From contig NZ_JADOTX010000001.1 in the NCBI RefSeq assembly GCF_015751765.1, positions 4,402,001-4,466,000 on the forward strand: a stretch of DNA of 64,000 nt, given 5' to 3'. This DNA is from Micromonospora ureilytica (GTDB lineage: Bacteria; Actinomycetota; Actinomycetes; Mycobacteriales; Micromonosporaceae). The notes under the pieces were generated by a model, which had not been told where the DNA came from, searched no databases, and saw nothing but the letters and a program-made list of their open reading frames with translations. Made by a program: the position numbers and the translations under genes. Shown in pieces: positions 8,919 through 17,007 of the stretch. Each line of letters starts with the position of its first letter. The first letter of the stretch is position 1.

Positions 8919-11072
8919 CTACCCCTTCGCCACGGCCTCCGGCTCCGGCGGGACGTGCGGCCCGCCGGCCGGTCGCTCGTCGCCGTGGCCCGGCCACCAC
9001 GCCTTGTGCCCGATCAGCGCGGTCAGCGCTGGCACGAAGAACATCGACATGACGAACGCCGACAGCACGATGCCGATCGCCACCGCGAAGCCCATCTGCT
9101 GCAGGAACGAGATCGGAGCAAGCAGCAGCACCGCGAACGTCCCGGCCAGGATCAAGCCTGCTGCCGCGACCGTCGGGCCGGCGTGTTCGACCCCGATGGC
9201 GGCGGCCTGGTGCGGCTCATTGCCCTCCCGCGCCTCCTCGCGTAGTCGGGCGATCATCAGGATGTTGTAGTCAGTCCCGATCGCCACCACGAAGAGGTAA
9301 AGGATGATCGGCAGCTGGAAGGTGACACCGGGCTCGCCCTGCAACCCTTGGAAGAGGTAGACAGTGGCACCCAGCGTGGCGGCGAAGTTGAGCAGCACCG
9401 CTATCACGAGGTAGATCGGCGCGACCAGACTGCGCAGCAGCAGCGCGAGGATAAGCGCGATCAGGCCGGCCGCGACCGGCAGGATCACCGACAGGTCCCG
9501 GTTGTTGGCCGAGTTGATGTCCGCGAAGATCGCGGTGGTCCCGCCGACCAGCGCCCGGGTGCCCGGGGGGGCCGCCGCGTGCACGGCACTGCGCAAGTCG
9601 TCGCGGACGAGGGTGATCGCCTCGTTGGAGACCGGGTTCTCGTTGAGCAGCAGGTTGACCCGGGCCACACTCGGGTCGGTGCTGCGCTCCGGGGGCTGTG
9701 CCTGGCCCACACCCGGGGCTTTCGCCACGGCCGCCGCGAAGTCGTTGACCTGCTGCTCGTTCAACGGCGACCCGTTGCTGGTGGTCAGGTAGACCTCGGT
9801 AGGGGCGAGCGCACCGGCGGCGAACCCGCGCTGTAGGTCCTGTGCGGCCTTCGCCGACTCGGTCTCCTGCGGGAAGCCGGCGCTGAAGTCGTAGTCGGCC
9901 TTGTAGCCGAGCACGCCCGCGGCGAGCGCGACCAGGAGGACGCCGGAGGCCGCCGCGACAAGCGCCGGCCGGCGCCCGACCGTGTTGCCGAGCCGGTGCC
10001 AGATGGTGGCCTTGGGCGCACGCTGCCACGCCTTCGAGGGCCAGAAGACGTAACGGCCGAGCAGGGAGACGACCGCCGGGATGAGGGTGAGCGAGGTGAC
10101 CAGCATGACGCCGACCGCGATCGCGAGCGCCGGACCGAGGGAGCCGAAGAAGCCCAGCGAGGCGAGGAGCAGCACGAGGAACGCGACGATGACCGCTCCG
10201 GCGGCCGAGGTGATGACCTCGCCGACCCGCTGGACGGTGACGATCATCGCGGTGCGCTTGTCGTCGCCGGCGCGCAGCCGCTCCCGGTAGCGGAAGAGCA
10301 GGAACAGGATGTAGTCGGTGCCGATGCCGAACAGCACGATCAGCAGGATCGTCTGCAGATCCTGGCTGACACTGAGGTCGAATGCCTTGCCTGCGGCGGC
10401 GACGAGACCCGTCGTGATGCTCAGGACGACGCCGACGACCACCACGGGCAGCAGCGCCGCGATGGGGCTGCGGAAGATGACGAGGATCAGTCCGATGATC
10501 AGGATGATCGTCGCGACGCCGACCACGGCGAAGGCGTTGTTGAAGGTGTCCTCGTTGTCGACGAAGCTCGCCACGTCACCGGCCACGCCTGCGGTCAGCC
10601 CACTGTTCGCCAGCTCCGGGCCGATGTCCGCGCGCAGGTCGCGCACGGCGTCGAGCAGTGCCGGGTCGTCGGGGGTGGGGGCGTCGAGCCCGACGTTGAT
10701 GATCTGCACCGACTTGTCCGGTGCGACCGCAGGCGGGCCGGTCAGGTAGCCGGACGTGCGCGGGATGTTCTTGGCCTTGAGCGACTGGGCGAGCTGGCCC
10801 ACCTTCGCCTCGTCCGCCGACGTGAGTTTCTGACCGTCGGCGCGCTTGACCACGATGGTCGCCGTCGCGGTGGCCTGCTGCGGGAACGCCTTCTGCCCCA
10901 GCTCGGTGGCCTGCACCGACTCGTACGAGCGAGGCAGGAAGCTTTCCTGGTCGGCGGAGGTGATGTCGCTCAGGGACGGTGTGGTGAGGATGATGGCGGC
11001 TGCCGCGACCACCCACCCGGCGATCACCCACCACGCTCTGCCCACGACGAATCTGCCCAGCCGCTCGAACAT
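8919..11072 (-). CDS. MmpL/RND-family membrane transporter
   Basis: 717 residues with the MMPL layout: one transmembrane helix (WWVIAGWVVAAAAIIL), a large extracytoplasmic loop, five helices, a second loop and five more helices. The paired GTDY motifs (FGIGTDYILFLLFRYRERL and AIGTDYNILMIARLREE) carry the Asp-Tyr pairs that relay protons in RND transporters. Such proteins export lipids or hydrophobic metabolites through the plasma membrane. The cargo is not apparent, and no TetR regulator or lipid synthesis gene adjoins it. Confidence 0.9.
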   Translation of the reverse strand: MFERLGRFVVGRAWWVIAGWVVAAAAIILTTPSLSDITSADQESFLPRSYESVQATELGQKAFPQQATATATIVVKRADGQKLTSADEAKVGQLAQSLKAKNIPRTSGYLTGPPAVAPDKSVQIINVGLDAPTPDDPALLDAVRDLRADIGPELANSGLTAGVAGDVASFVDNEDTFNNAFAVVGVATIILIIGLILVIFRSPIAALLPVVVVGVVLSITTGLVAAAGKAFDLSVSQDLQTILLIVLFGIGTDYILFLLFRYRERLRAGDDKRTAMIVTVQRVGEVITSAAGAVIVAFLVLLLASLGFFGSLGPALAIAVGVMLVTSLTLIPAVVSLLGRYVFWPSKAWQRAPKATIWHRLGNTVGRRPALVAAASGVLLVALAAGVLGYKADYDFSAGFPQETESAKAAQDLQRGFAAGALAPTEVYLTTSNGSPLNEQQVNDFAAAVAKAPGVGQAQPPERSTDPSVARVNLLLNENPVSNEAITLVRDDLRSAVHAAAPPGTRALVGGTTAIFADINSANNRDLSVILPVAAGLIALILALLLRSLVAPIYLVIAVLLNFAATLGATVYLFQGLQGEPGVTFQLPIILYLFVVAIGTDYNILMIARLREEAREGNEPHQAAAIGVEHAGPTVAAAGLILAGTFAVLLLAPISFLQQMGFAVAIGIVLSAFVMSMFFVPALTALIGHKAWWPGHGDERPAGGPHVPPEPEAVAKG

Positions 11073-11293
11073 GGTTCCCCCCGTGTTTCCGGCACAACCG
11101 ACGTCTGGTGGCCGAGGCGCCCACAGACGCCCCGATCACCACCCTGCGCTACCGACATGCAGCGTACCGTCACGCCCTAATCCTTTTCGGACGCACGGGA
11201 GTGTCAGGCGCGTGCTTTTCAGCCTCGCCGCCGATGACCAGGCAGCCGTCCGGGTACCACACCCGGCGGCTGATCACGCACTAGGTTGAGGGC

Positions 11294-11731
11294 ATGGAGC
11301 AGCGGATCAGCCTGATCACCCTTGGCGTCAGCGACCTGGCGCGCGCCAAGGCGTTCTACGAGCACCTTGGCTGGCGTGGCCAGGAGGTTGAGGAGACGGT
11401 CTTCATCCAGGCCGGTGGCCTGGCGGTCGTTCTGTGGGGCCGCGACAAGCTCGCCGACGACGCCGGCATCGCCGACCCGGGCACCGACGGCTTCGGCGGT
11501 GTGGCCCTCGCCCAGAACGTCCGATCCCGCGAGGAGGTGGACGAGGTGATCACCACGGCCACCGAGGCGGGTGCCACGGTGACCAAGCCGGCCCGGGAGA
11601 CCTTCTACGGCGGCTACGCGGGCTACTTCACCGACCTGGACGGCCACGTCTGGGAGATCGCGTGGAATCCCGGCTTCGCCCTCGCGGACGACGGCACCCT
11701 CAATGTCCCTGACTTCAGCGCCATGGGCTGA
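11294..11731 (+). CDS. VOC (glyoxalase/bleomycin-resistance fold) family protein
   Basis: 145 residues with two beta-alpha-beta-beta-beta modules. The start ISLITLGVSDLARAKAFYEHLGW and the end GYFTDLDGHVWEIAWNPGF are typical of VOC proteins related to lactoylglutathione-lyase-like enzymes. The metal ligands cannot be assigned confidently, since the usual first His is replaced by Leu-Gly. A monocistronic gene; substrate unknown. The 221 bp upstream, shared with the divergent MmpL gene, show no recognisable operator. Confidence 0.85.
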   Translation: MEQRISLITLGVSDLARAKAFYEHLGWRGQEVEETVFIQAGGLAVVLWGRDKLADDAGIADPGTDGFGGVALAQNVRSREEVDEVITTATEAGATVTKPARETFYGGYAGYFTDLDGHVWEIAWNPGFALADDGTLNVPDFSAMG

Positions 11732-11753
11732 GCCGCGCACCCACGAACACGGA

Positions 11754-12977
11754 TCAGGGCGTCGGAGGCGGGCAGAGCAGCGGGTCCAGCAACGGCAGTT
11801 GCAGAGGGTTCAGGCAGACCGCCAGCAACGAGTTCGGCGAAGCCGTCGCAGTAGGGGTTGGAGTCGGAGAGGCCGACGTGACGGGCGGCGTCGGGACGGC
11901 TGAGGTGGACGGTTCCGTGGTGGGGATCGGCCCAGAGGTCGGCACCGGGGTGGGCGACGGCGCAGGGAGGTCCGACGGGGTGACGGCCGGCGCTACAGCC
12001 AACGCCACGGCCGGTGACAGCACTCTGGAGACGGCTGCCGCAGTCGACGGCCGGACAGCCGGGGCGTGCGGCGGGCTCCAGACGGCACTGTCGGCCGAAC
12101 CGACCCGCGACCGGGGTGCCACCGGCCCGACGGCACCGATCGGCACGAGGGTCGCACCAGCCCTCGGCACGTCCAGGGCGATGGTCTCCGCCAGCGGCAC
12201 GGGCTCGGATGCCAAGAGGTGCGGGTTCGGGCCGAGAGCGCCGGGGCCGACCGTCGCGAACACCACAGCTGCGATGGCGGCAGCACCGAGCGCCCGCCGG
12301 TCGGGGCGTACCGCGGTCAGGGGCGCGTCGTCGGGTGCCGCCAGCACGATAGGCGCGGGTCGGGCGCCCCGGTGTGCGGCCAGCAGCGCGTCGACCTGCG
12401 CCAGGACGGCAGCGCGATCCGTAGCGACAGCGAGGGTGAGGTAGAAGCGGAAGTTCGCCACGGCGTTGGCAGGGACGAGCAGCCCGGAGAGTCGACTGTG
12501 GTCGGGCAGCAGGGTGAACGGGGTGTCGGGGTGGTGGGCGGGGCCGACCAGGTCCTTGTACCGCCACTCGCGCCGGTGCTCACGGCCGTCGAAGGCCACC
12601 CGGTGGCTGGTCACGACGGCCATGCCGGTGTCGACGACACGTAGGCCCGCCGGCAGCGCCTCGCCCGAAGCCTCAGCGAAGGAACAGGAGCCGCCCGGCG
12701 TGGGCAGCCCGGGGATGTGCCGCGCCTCGGCCTCGACGAGCTGGGCGACGGGGAGGACGCGGAAGACGAGTTCGTCGTCGTCGAGGTCCACCGGTAGGCC
12801 GGTGCGGGGCTGCGTACACCCGAGGAAGCTGGCGGCTTCGATGCGGAGCCGGGCCAGGTGGTCGTCGCGGTCCCGCCAGGCGTCGGTGGCGTCGCGGTAC
12901 GCGCGCTGCCGGCGCTCGTTCTCGCGCTCGGCCCAGGCGATCCGCCAGGGGGCGCAGGACACAGAGGTCACGGTCAC
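11754..12977 (-). CDS. Membrane protein with N-terminal PH-like domain and Pro-rich tail
   Basis: 407 residues, of no recognised family. The first ~210 residues align clearly with the gene at 13645-14787 (W-R-x-x-W-A...DAWRDRDDHLARLR; VVDTGMAVVTSHRVAF; SGLLVPANAVANFRFYLTLA). This pattern resembles short-chain PH-like domains that start with a D-T/A-G-M-A-V-(V/I)-T-S-(H/R)-R core. One transmembrane helix follows (ALGAAAIAAVVFATVGPGAL). The rest is a Pro/Thr/Ser-rich extracellular tail ending in two cysteines (VCLNPLQLPLLDPLLCPPP). The GTG start is taken from alignment with the paralogue. Confidence 0.65.
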   Translation of the reverse strand: MTVTSVSCAPWRIAWAERENERRQRAYRDATDAWRDRDDHLARLRIEAASFLGCTQPRTGLPVDLDDDELVFRVLPVAQLVEAEARHIPGLPTPGGSCSFAEASGEALPAGLRVVDTGMAVVTSHRVAFDGREHRREWRYKDLVGPAHHPDTPFTLLPDHSRLSGLLVPANAVANFRFYLTLAVATDRAAVLAQVDALLAAHRGARPAPIVLAAPDDAPLTAVRPDRRALGAAAIAAVVFATVGPGALGPNPHLLASEPVPLAETIALDVPRAGATLVPIGAVGPVAPRSRVGSADSAVWSPPHAPAVRPSTAAAVSRVLSPAVALAVAPAVTPSDLPAPSPTPVPTSGPIPTTEPSTSAVPTPPVTSASPTPTPTATASPNSLLAVCLNPLQLPLLDPLLCPPPTP

Positions 12978-13065
12978 ACGCGGTACAACCGCTCATGTAC
13001 GTGACAGGGAACGCGACCAGGATCGATGTGTCCCCTTGTGCCCGGAAGGAGAGAGTTGCAGGTGA

Positions 13066-13599
13066 TCAGCCGGCCTGCCGCCGGTACGGCTGCGGGCCGT
13101 GGGTCGGGAACCGCGACTGGGTACGCGGTGGGTACGCCTCGCAGTGCTCGGCCCAGTGTTCGGCGGCGGTGGCGAGGGCGTCCGCGGACACGGTGAGGAT
13201 CAGCGGGTAGATAGCCGTGGACGGGCGGCGCATCCACGGTGGCAGGGACTCGGCGGAGAACTCCACGATCAGTTCCAGCCGGCGGCGGCGCAGCACCCGG
13301 CTGCGCAGGGCCAGGTTGGGTTCGGTGAAGCTGACCATCGCCGGCGGCGCGCTGAGCCCGAGGGCGGCGGTGGCCTGCCCGTGCAGCCAGCCGCCGAGCG
13401 CGCGGGCCTCCTCGACCATCAGGCTCGGGTAGTGGTGTGACCAGGTCTGACCGTCGGCGGTGCGGGCGTCGACCTCGATGAGCAGCCAGTCGTGCCAGCC
13501 GGGCGTGGCGCGGTCGGGGTCGTCGGGCGGGTCGATGCCGGGCTGGTAGCCGACGGGGCGTACCCGCACCCGAGCGCCATCGTCAGACCGGATCTCCAC
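13066..13599 (-). CDS. WapI-like (immunity-protein-like) hypothetical protein
   Basis: 177 residues. The arrangement of a W-x-x-WL-x-I-E-V strand, a helix (EEARALGGWLHG), then FTEPNLALR, LELIVEFSAESLPPWM and a long C-terminal helix resembles the WapI family of contact-toxin immunity proteins, but the match is by pattern only. It sits between two paralogous membrane-protein genes in the same direction, 45 bp after one and 88 bp before the other, so all three are probably cotranscribed. GTG start, with a purine-rich site upstream. Confidence 0.5.
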   Translation of the reverse strand: MEIRSDDGARVRVRPVGYQPGIDPPDDPDRATPGWHDWLLIEVDARTADGQTWSHHYPSLMVEEARALGGWLHGQATAALGLSAPPAMVSFTEPNLALRSRVLRRRRLELIVEFSAESLPPWMRRPSTAIYPLILTVSADALATAAEHWAEHCEAYPPRTQSRFPTHGPQPYRRQAG

Positions 13600-13644
13600 T
13601 CGATCATTCTCGCCGAGTGAAGCGGACTTTTGGCCCCGAATCGG

Positions 13645-14787
13645 TCACTTGGTGATGGTCCGCCGCACACCCTGGTGGTTGGCGCAGGCCTTGGACCCGC
13701 CGCCGGCCAGGCTGATCGAGCCGTCGCGGCACTGCACGAGGTAACCCCGACCCGCCCAGAACTGCGGTACGCAGTCGAACCAGTCGCACACCTCGGCGGC
13801 CGGCTTGCGGATCCGCGTGCCGCCGCAGAAGTCGTACCCCAGCGGGTTCTCCGGCGCCCCGCAGCGCGGGCCCTGGGTCGCGCCTGGCGACGGGCGTGGT
13901 GACTTCGTCGGCTTCGTCGGCGGGGGTTTCAGGGCAAGCGCCGGGCCGATCCGCGCCGGCGCCACGCTGGGAGTGGTCGCCGGGGTGGCTGCGGCGGCGA
14001 CCTCCGCGCCACCGGTCGGGTCGGACGGGTCCGACTCGATCAGCGCCGCCGGCACCAGCAGCGCGATGGCCGCCGCCACCGCGATGGTCCGCCGACCACC
14101 CGGCACCAGCGCGGAAACCCGGGCCTGCGCCGGGGTGTTCACGGCCGGCCGGAACGGCTTGAGCTGGGCGTGTTCGGCGATCAGCTCGTCGAGTTGGGCG
14201 ATCACCGCGGCGCGCTGTTCGATCGCGTCGGCGAAGGCCAGCGTGAGCTTGAACCGGAAGTCCGGCGCCGCGTCGGTGGGCAGCAACAACCCGGAGGTAC
14301 GCCGCCGGTCCAGCACCTGGATCAGGGTGACCGGGGCCGCCGGGTCGTGGGCCAGCCCGGTTATCCGGCCGTACGCCCAGTCGCGCCGGCCCCGCCCGCC
14401 GAGCAGCACGAGTCGACGGCTGGTGATCACGGCCATGCCGGCGTCGGTGACGCGTACGCCGTCCGGGCGGCGCGGGCGCAGCGGCCCGGTTGGCGGGGCG
14501 ACAGTGAGGTCCGGCGCGGGCAGCACTGTGGTGTGCCGCACCTCGACCAGTTGTGCCGCGGGCAGTGCCCAGAGCACCACCTCGTCGGCGGCCAACTCCA
14601 ACGGCAGACCGGAGCCGGCGGCCGCCGAGCCCTGGAAGTCGGCGGCCAGGGCGCGCAGCCGCCGTAATTCGTCGTCGCGTCGTCGCCACGCCGCCTCAGC
14701 GCCTCGGTAGGTGCTGACCCGCCGCACGTTCTGCCGGTGCGCCCACCGGTACCGCCAGGTGGAACCCGTCGATTCAGTCTTTGCCAC
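13645..14787 (-). CDS. Membrane protein with PH-like domain and DUF3761-like C-terminus
   Basis: 380 residues and a paralogue of the product at 11754-12977 over its first ~210 residues. It then has a transmembrane helix (TIAVAAAIALLVPAAL), a Thr/Pro linker and a cysteine-rich extracellular domain (GAPENPLGYDFCGGTRI; CDWFDCVPQFW; CRDGSISLAGGGSKACANHQ). That last stretch resembles the DUF3761/excalibur-like CRDG...SxxxxxACxxH pattern. GTG at 14787 is chosen because AAGGAG lies six bases upstream; a longer reading has no such site. Function unknown; it probably displays the small domain at the cell surface. Confidence 0.7.
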   Translation of the reverse strand: MAKTESTGSTWRYRWAHRQNVRRVSTYRGAEAAWRRRDDELRRLRALAADFQGSAAAGSGLPLELAADEVVLWALPAAQLVEVRHTTVLPAPDLTVAPPTGPLRPRRPDGVRVTDAGMAVITSRRLVLLGGRGRRDWAYGRITGLAHDPAAPVTLIQVLDRRRTSGLLLPTDAAPDFRFKLTLAFADAIEQRAAVIAQLDELIAEHAQLKPFRPAVNTPAQARVSALVPGGRRTIAVAAAIALLVPAALIESDPSDPTGGAEVAAAATPATTPSVAPARIGPALALKPPPTKPTKSPRPSPGATQGPRCGAPENPLGYDFCGGTRIRKPAAEVCDWFDCVPQFWAGRGYLVQCRDGSISLAGGGSKACANHQGVRRTITK

Positions 14788-14955
14788 GCCGACTCCTTCG
14801 CCGCGTAGGCCACCAATCTGGGGTGTCACACGGTTTAACAGGCGCGGCGCGGCGCCCGGACACGCCGAAACGGGCGAAGTACCCGATCAGCGGACCAACC
14901 AGCACGATAGGGGGATACTGGTGCGTCGGTTCATGTTTTCCGAGGGGGTGGCGTC

Positions 14956-16497
14956 GTGCCGGCAGTAACGCTGCCCGGGGTCGTGATCGGGGTCGACATC
15001 GGCACCACAAGCACGAAGGCCGTCGCGTACGACACCGAGGGGCGGCAGCTCGGCAGCCACCTGGAGGGCTACCCGCTGAACAACCCGCAACCCGGCTACG
15101 CCGAGCAGGACCCGCAGCTCATCCTCGAAGCGGTGTTCAGGTCGATCAGCATGGTCGTGGCCGAGTTGGTCCAGCCGGTCGCCGGGCTGTCGTTCGGCTC
15201 CGCCATGCACAGCTTGATCGGGTTGGACCGAGACGGCAATCCGCTCACCCCGTCGGTGACCTGGGCCGACTCGCGATCGACCCGGCAGGCCGAGCGGTTG
15301 CGGGCGGTGCCGTCGGGGCTGGCCCTGCACAGGCGCACCGGCACGCCGATGCATCCGATGTCACCGCTGCCCAAGTTGCTCTGGTTCGCCGAGCAGGAGC
15401 CGAAACTCTTCGAACGGGTGGCGCACTGGGTGGGCATCAAGGAATGGGTGCTGCTGCGGCTCTGCGGCACGCTGGTCACCGACCACTCGATCGCCTCGGC
15501 CACCGGCCTGCTCGACATCCACACGCTGGAGTGGGACCCGCAGGCGCTGGGCATCGCCGGCATCACCGAGGAACAGCTCCCGCGGCTCGTCGCGACCACC
15601 GCCGTGCTGCCCAATCTGATCCCGCAGGCCGCCGCCGAGACCGGCCTGCCGGAGCGCACCCCGGTGGTGGTCGGCGCGGGCGACGGACCGCTGGCGAACC
15701 TGGGCCTGGGCGCGGTGCACCCGGGCATGGTGGCCTGCTCGATCGGCACCAGCGGCGCGATGCGGGTGATGGTCGAGCGGCCCGGCGTGGACCCGCTCGG
15801 CGGGGTGTTCTGCTACGCGCTGACCGAGCAGCGCTGGGCGGTCGGTGGCGCGATCAACAACGGCGGCATCGTGCTCAAGTGGGCCGGCGCGGCGCTCGCC
15901 CCGGATCTGGGCGAGCACTCCGAGGAGGACCTGGTCGCCCTGGCGGCCCGCGCGCCTGTCGGTTCGGGTGGGCTCATCATGCTGCCGTACCTGCACAGCG
16001 AACGGGCACCGCACTGGAGCGCCCTGCCGCGCGGCGCGTACGTGGGGTTGACCCACGCGCATCGCCGCGAGCACCTGGTACGGGCCGCGCTGGAGGGCGT
16101 CTGCCAACAGATGGCGCTGGTGCTCAGCTCGGTGCGCGCGGCCGGCAACGAGGTCCGCGAGGTCCGGGCCGGTGGCGGCTTCGCCCGCAGCGGACTGTGG
16201 CGGCAGATGCTCGCCGACGTGCTCGGCCTGCCGGTGAGCTTCCCGGCCGCGCACGAGGGGTCGAGCTTCGGCGCGGCGCTGCTCGGCATGGAGGCGCTCG
16301 GGCTGATCCCCAGCATCGACGTCGCCGCCGAGCTGGTGCGGATCGAGGAGACCGTCCGCCCCGACCCGGCCGCCGCCGCCACCTACGCGTCGCTGCTGCC
16401 GCTCTTCGCCGAGCTGTACGACGCCCTCACGCCCACCTTCGCCTCGATCCGCCGGATGGCGCCCGGCCTGCCCACCGGCCCCGAACCACAGGCGTGA
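14956..16497 (+). CDS. gntK: FGGY-family sugar kinase, gluconokinase-like
   Basis: 513 residues. The N-terminal phosphate-binding motif is IGVDIGTTSTKAVAYD and the ATP-binding region is GMVACSIGTSGAMRVM. WADSRSTRQAERLR and LPYLHSERAPHWS are typical of FGGY gluconate/xylulose kinases, and NNGGIVLKW with GAGDGPLANLGLGAV favours gluconate. It would phosphorylate D-gluconate to 6-phosphogluconate in the cytoplasm. The GTG start is preceded by a G-rich site (GAGGGGGTGGCGTC). The gene is alone, with no gnt permease or regulator beside it, so the substrate is inferred from family likeness. Confidence 0.8.
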   Translation: MPAVTLPGVVIGVDIGTTSTKAVAYDTEGRQLGSHLEGYPLNNPQPGYAEQDPQLILEAVFRSISMVVAELVQPVAGLSFGSAMHSLIGLDRDGNPLTPSVTWADSRSTRQAERLRAVPSGLALHRRTGTPMHPMSPLPKLLWFAEQEPKLFERVAHWVGIKEWVLLRLCGTLVTDHSIASATGLLDIHTLEWDPQALGIAGITEEQLPRLVATTAVLPNLIPQAAAETGLPERTPVVVGAGDGPLANLGLGAVHPGMVACSIGTSGAMRVMVERPGVDPLGGVFCYALTEQRWAVGGAINNGGIVLKWAGAALAPDLGEHSEEDLVALAARAPVGSGGLIMLPYLHSERAPHWSALPRGAYVGLTHAHRREHLVRAALEGVCQQMALVLSSVRAAGNEVREVRAGGGFARSGLWRQMLADVLGLPVSFPAAHEGSSFGAALLGMEALGLIPSIDVAAELVRIEETVRPDPAAAATYASLLPLFAELYDALTPTFASIRRMAPGLPTGPEPQA

Positions 16498-16506
16498 GCG
16501 GTGGGG

Positions 16507-16791
16507 TCAGGGTGCTTCCACGCCGGCGATCAGGTAGCGCTGCACGTCGGCGTCGAGGATTGCCACTTCCTGCGCGTCGTCCGGCCCGGAGCCACGGAAC
16601 GCCGCCAACTGCTCCGGTGACTCCCAGCGTTCGTAGACGTGGATCCGGCCGGGCTCCAACGGGTCAGCCGCCAGCAGGAAGTCGAGGCAGCCGGCGGTGG
16701 CGCGCGCCCGCGCGATGACCTGCTCGCAGTCGGACAGGTACGCCTCACGGGTGGCCGGTTCGACGTGCAGACTGCCGGCGATGATCAGCAT
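16507..16791 (-). CDS. Antibiotic biosynthesis monooxygenase (ABM)-fold protein
   Basis: 94 residues of the dimeric alpha/beta-barrel ABM fold: LIIAGSLHVEPATREAYLSDCEQV, GCLDFLLAADPLEPGRIHVYERWESPEQLAAF. Relatives include cofactor-free quinol monooxygenases (YgiN-like) and haem-degrading proteins; which one applies is not visible. The gene is convergent with gluconokinase (10-bp gap) and starts 24 bp from a long palindrome. ATG with GGAGG six bases upstream. Confidence 0.8.
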   Translation of the reverse strand: MLIIAGSLHVEPATREAYLSDCEQVIARARATAGCLDFLLAADPLEPGRIHVYERWESPEQLAAFRGSGPDDAQEVAILDADVQRYLIAGVEAP

Positions 16792-16815
16792 GGGTCCTCC
16801 AGGTTGGTGGCTGAC

Positions 16816-16884
16816 CTTTGCTCTGCACCCGCCGGCGCGCCATGCACGGTCCGTAACTGGCGCATGGGCGGGTGCAGAGCAAAG
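16816..16884. repeat. Long palindrome, REP-like
   Basis: Arms at 16816-16833 and 16867-16884 (CTTTGCTCTGCACCCGCC and its exact complement) are 18 bp and perfect. The 33-base interior carries a second, imperfect pair (GCGCCA...ACGG against CCGT...TGGCGC). It lies in the 216-bp region between divergent promoters, where a terminator makes little sense. A dispersed repetitive palindrome is the likeliest explanation. Confidence 0.7.
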
Positions 16885-16888
16885 CGTG

Positions 16889-16920
16889 ATACCTGTGGGT
16901 CACAGTTATACCTGTGGGTC
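16889..16920. repeat. Two direct copies of ATACCTGTGGGTC
   Basis: Copies at 16889-16901 and 16908-16920, 19 bp apart centre to centre, lie immediately after the long palindrome and about 90 bp upstream of the serine hydrolase gene. They could be tandem sites for a regulator or part of the neighbouring repeat. The core TGTGGGTCA recurs in the palindrome at 34068-34111. Confidence 0.5.
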
Positions 16921-17007
16921 GTCGCGCTCGGGGGGACATTGCCGCCCGGACGGGTGACGCCGGTCCCGCCGGTCTCACCAGCCTCCAGCGCTCCATATCG
17001 TGCAAAC

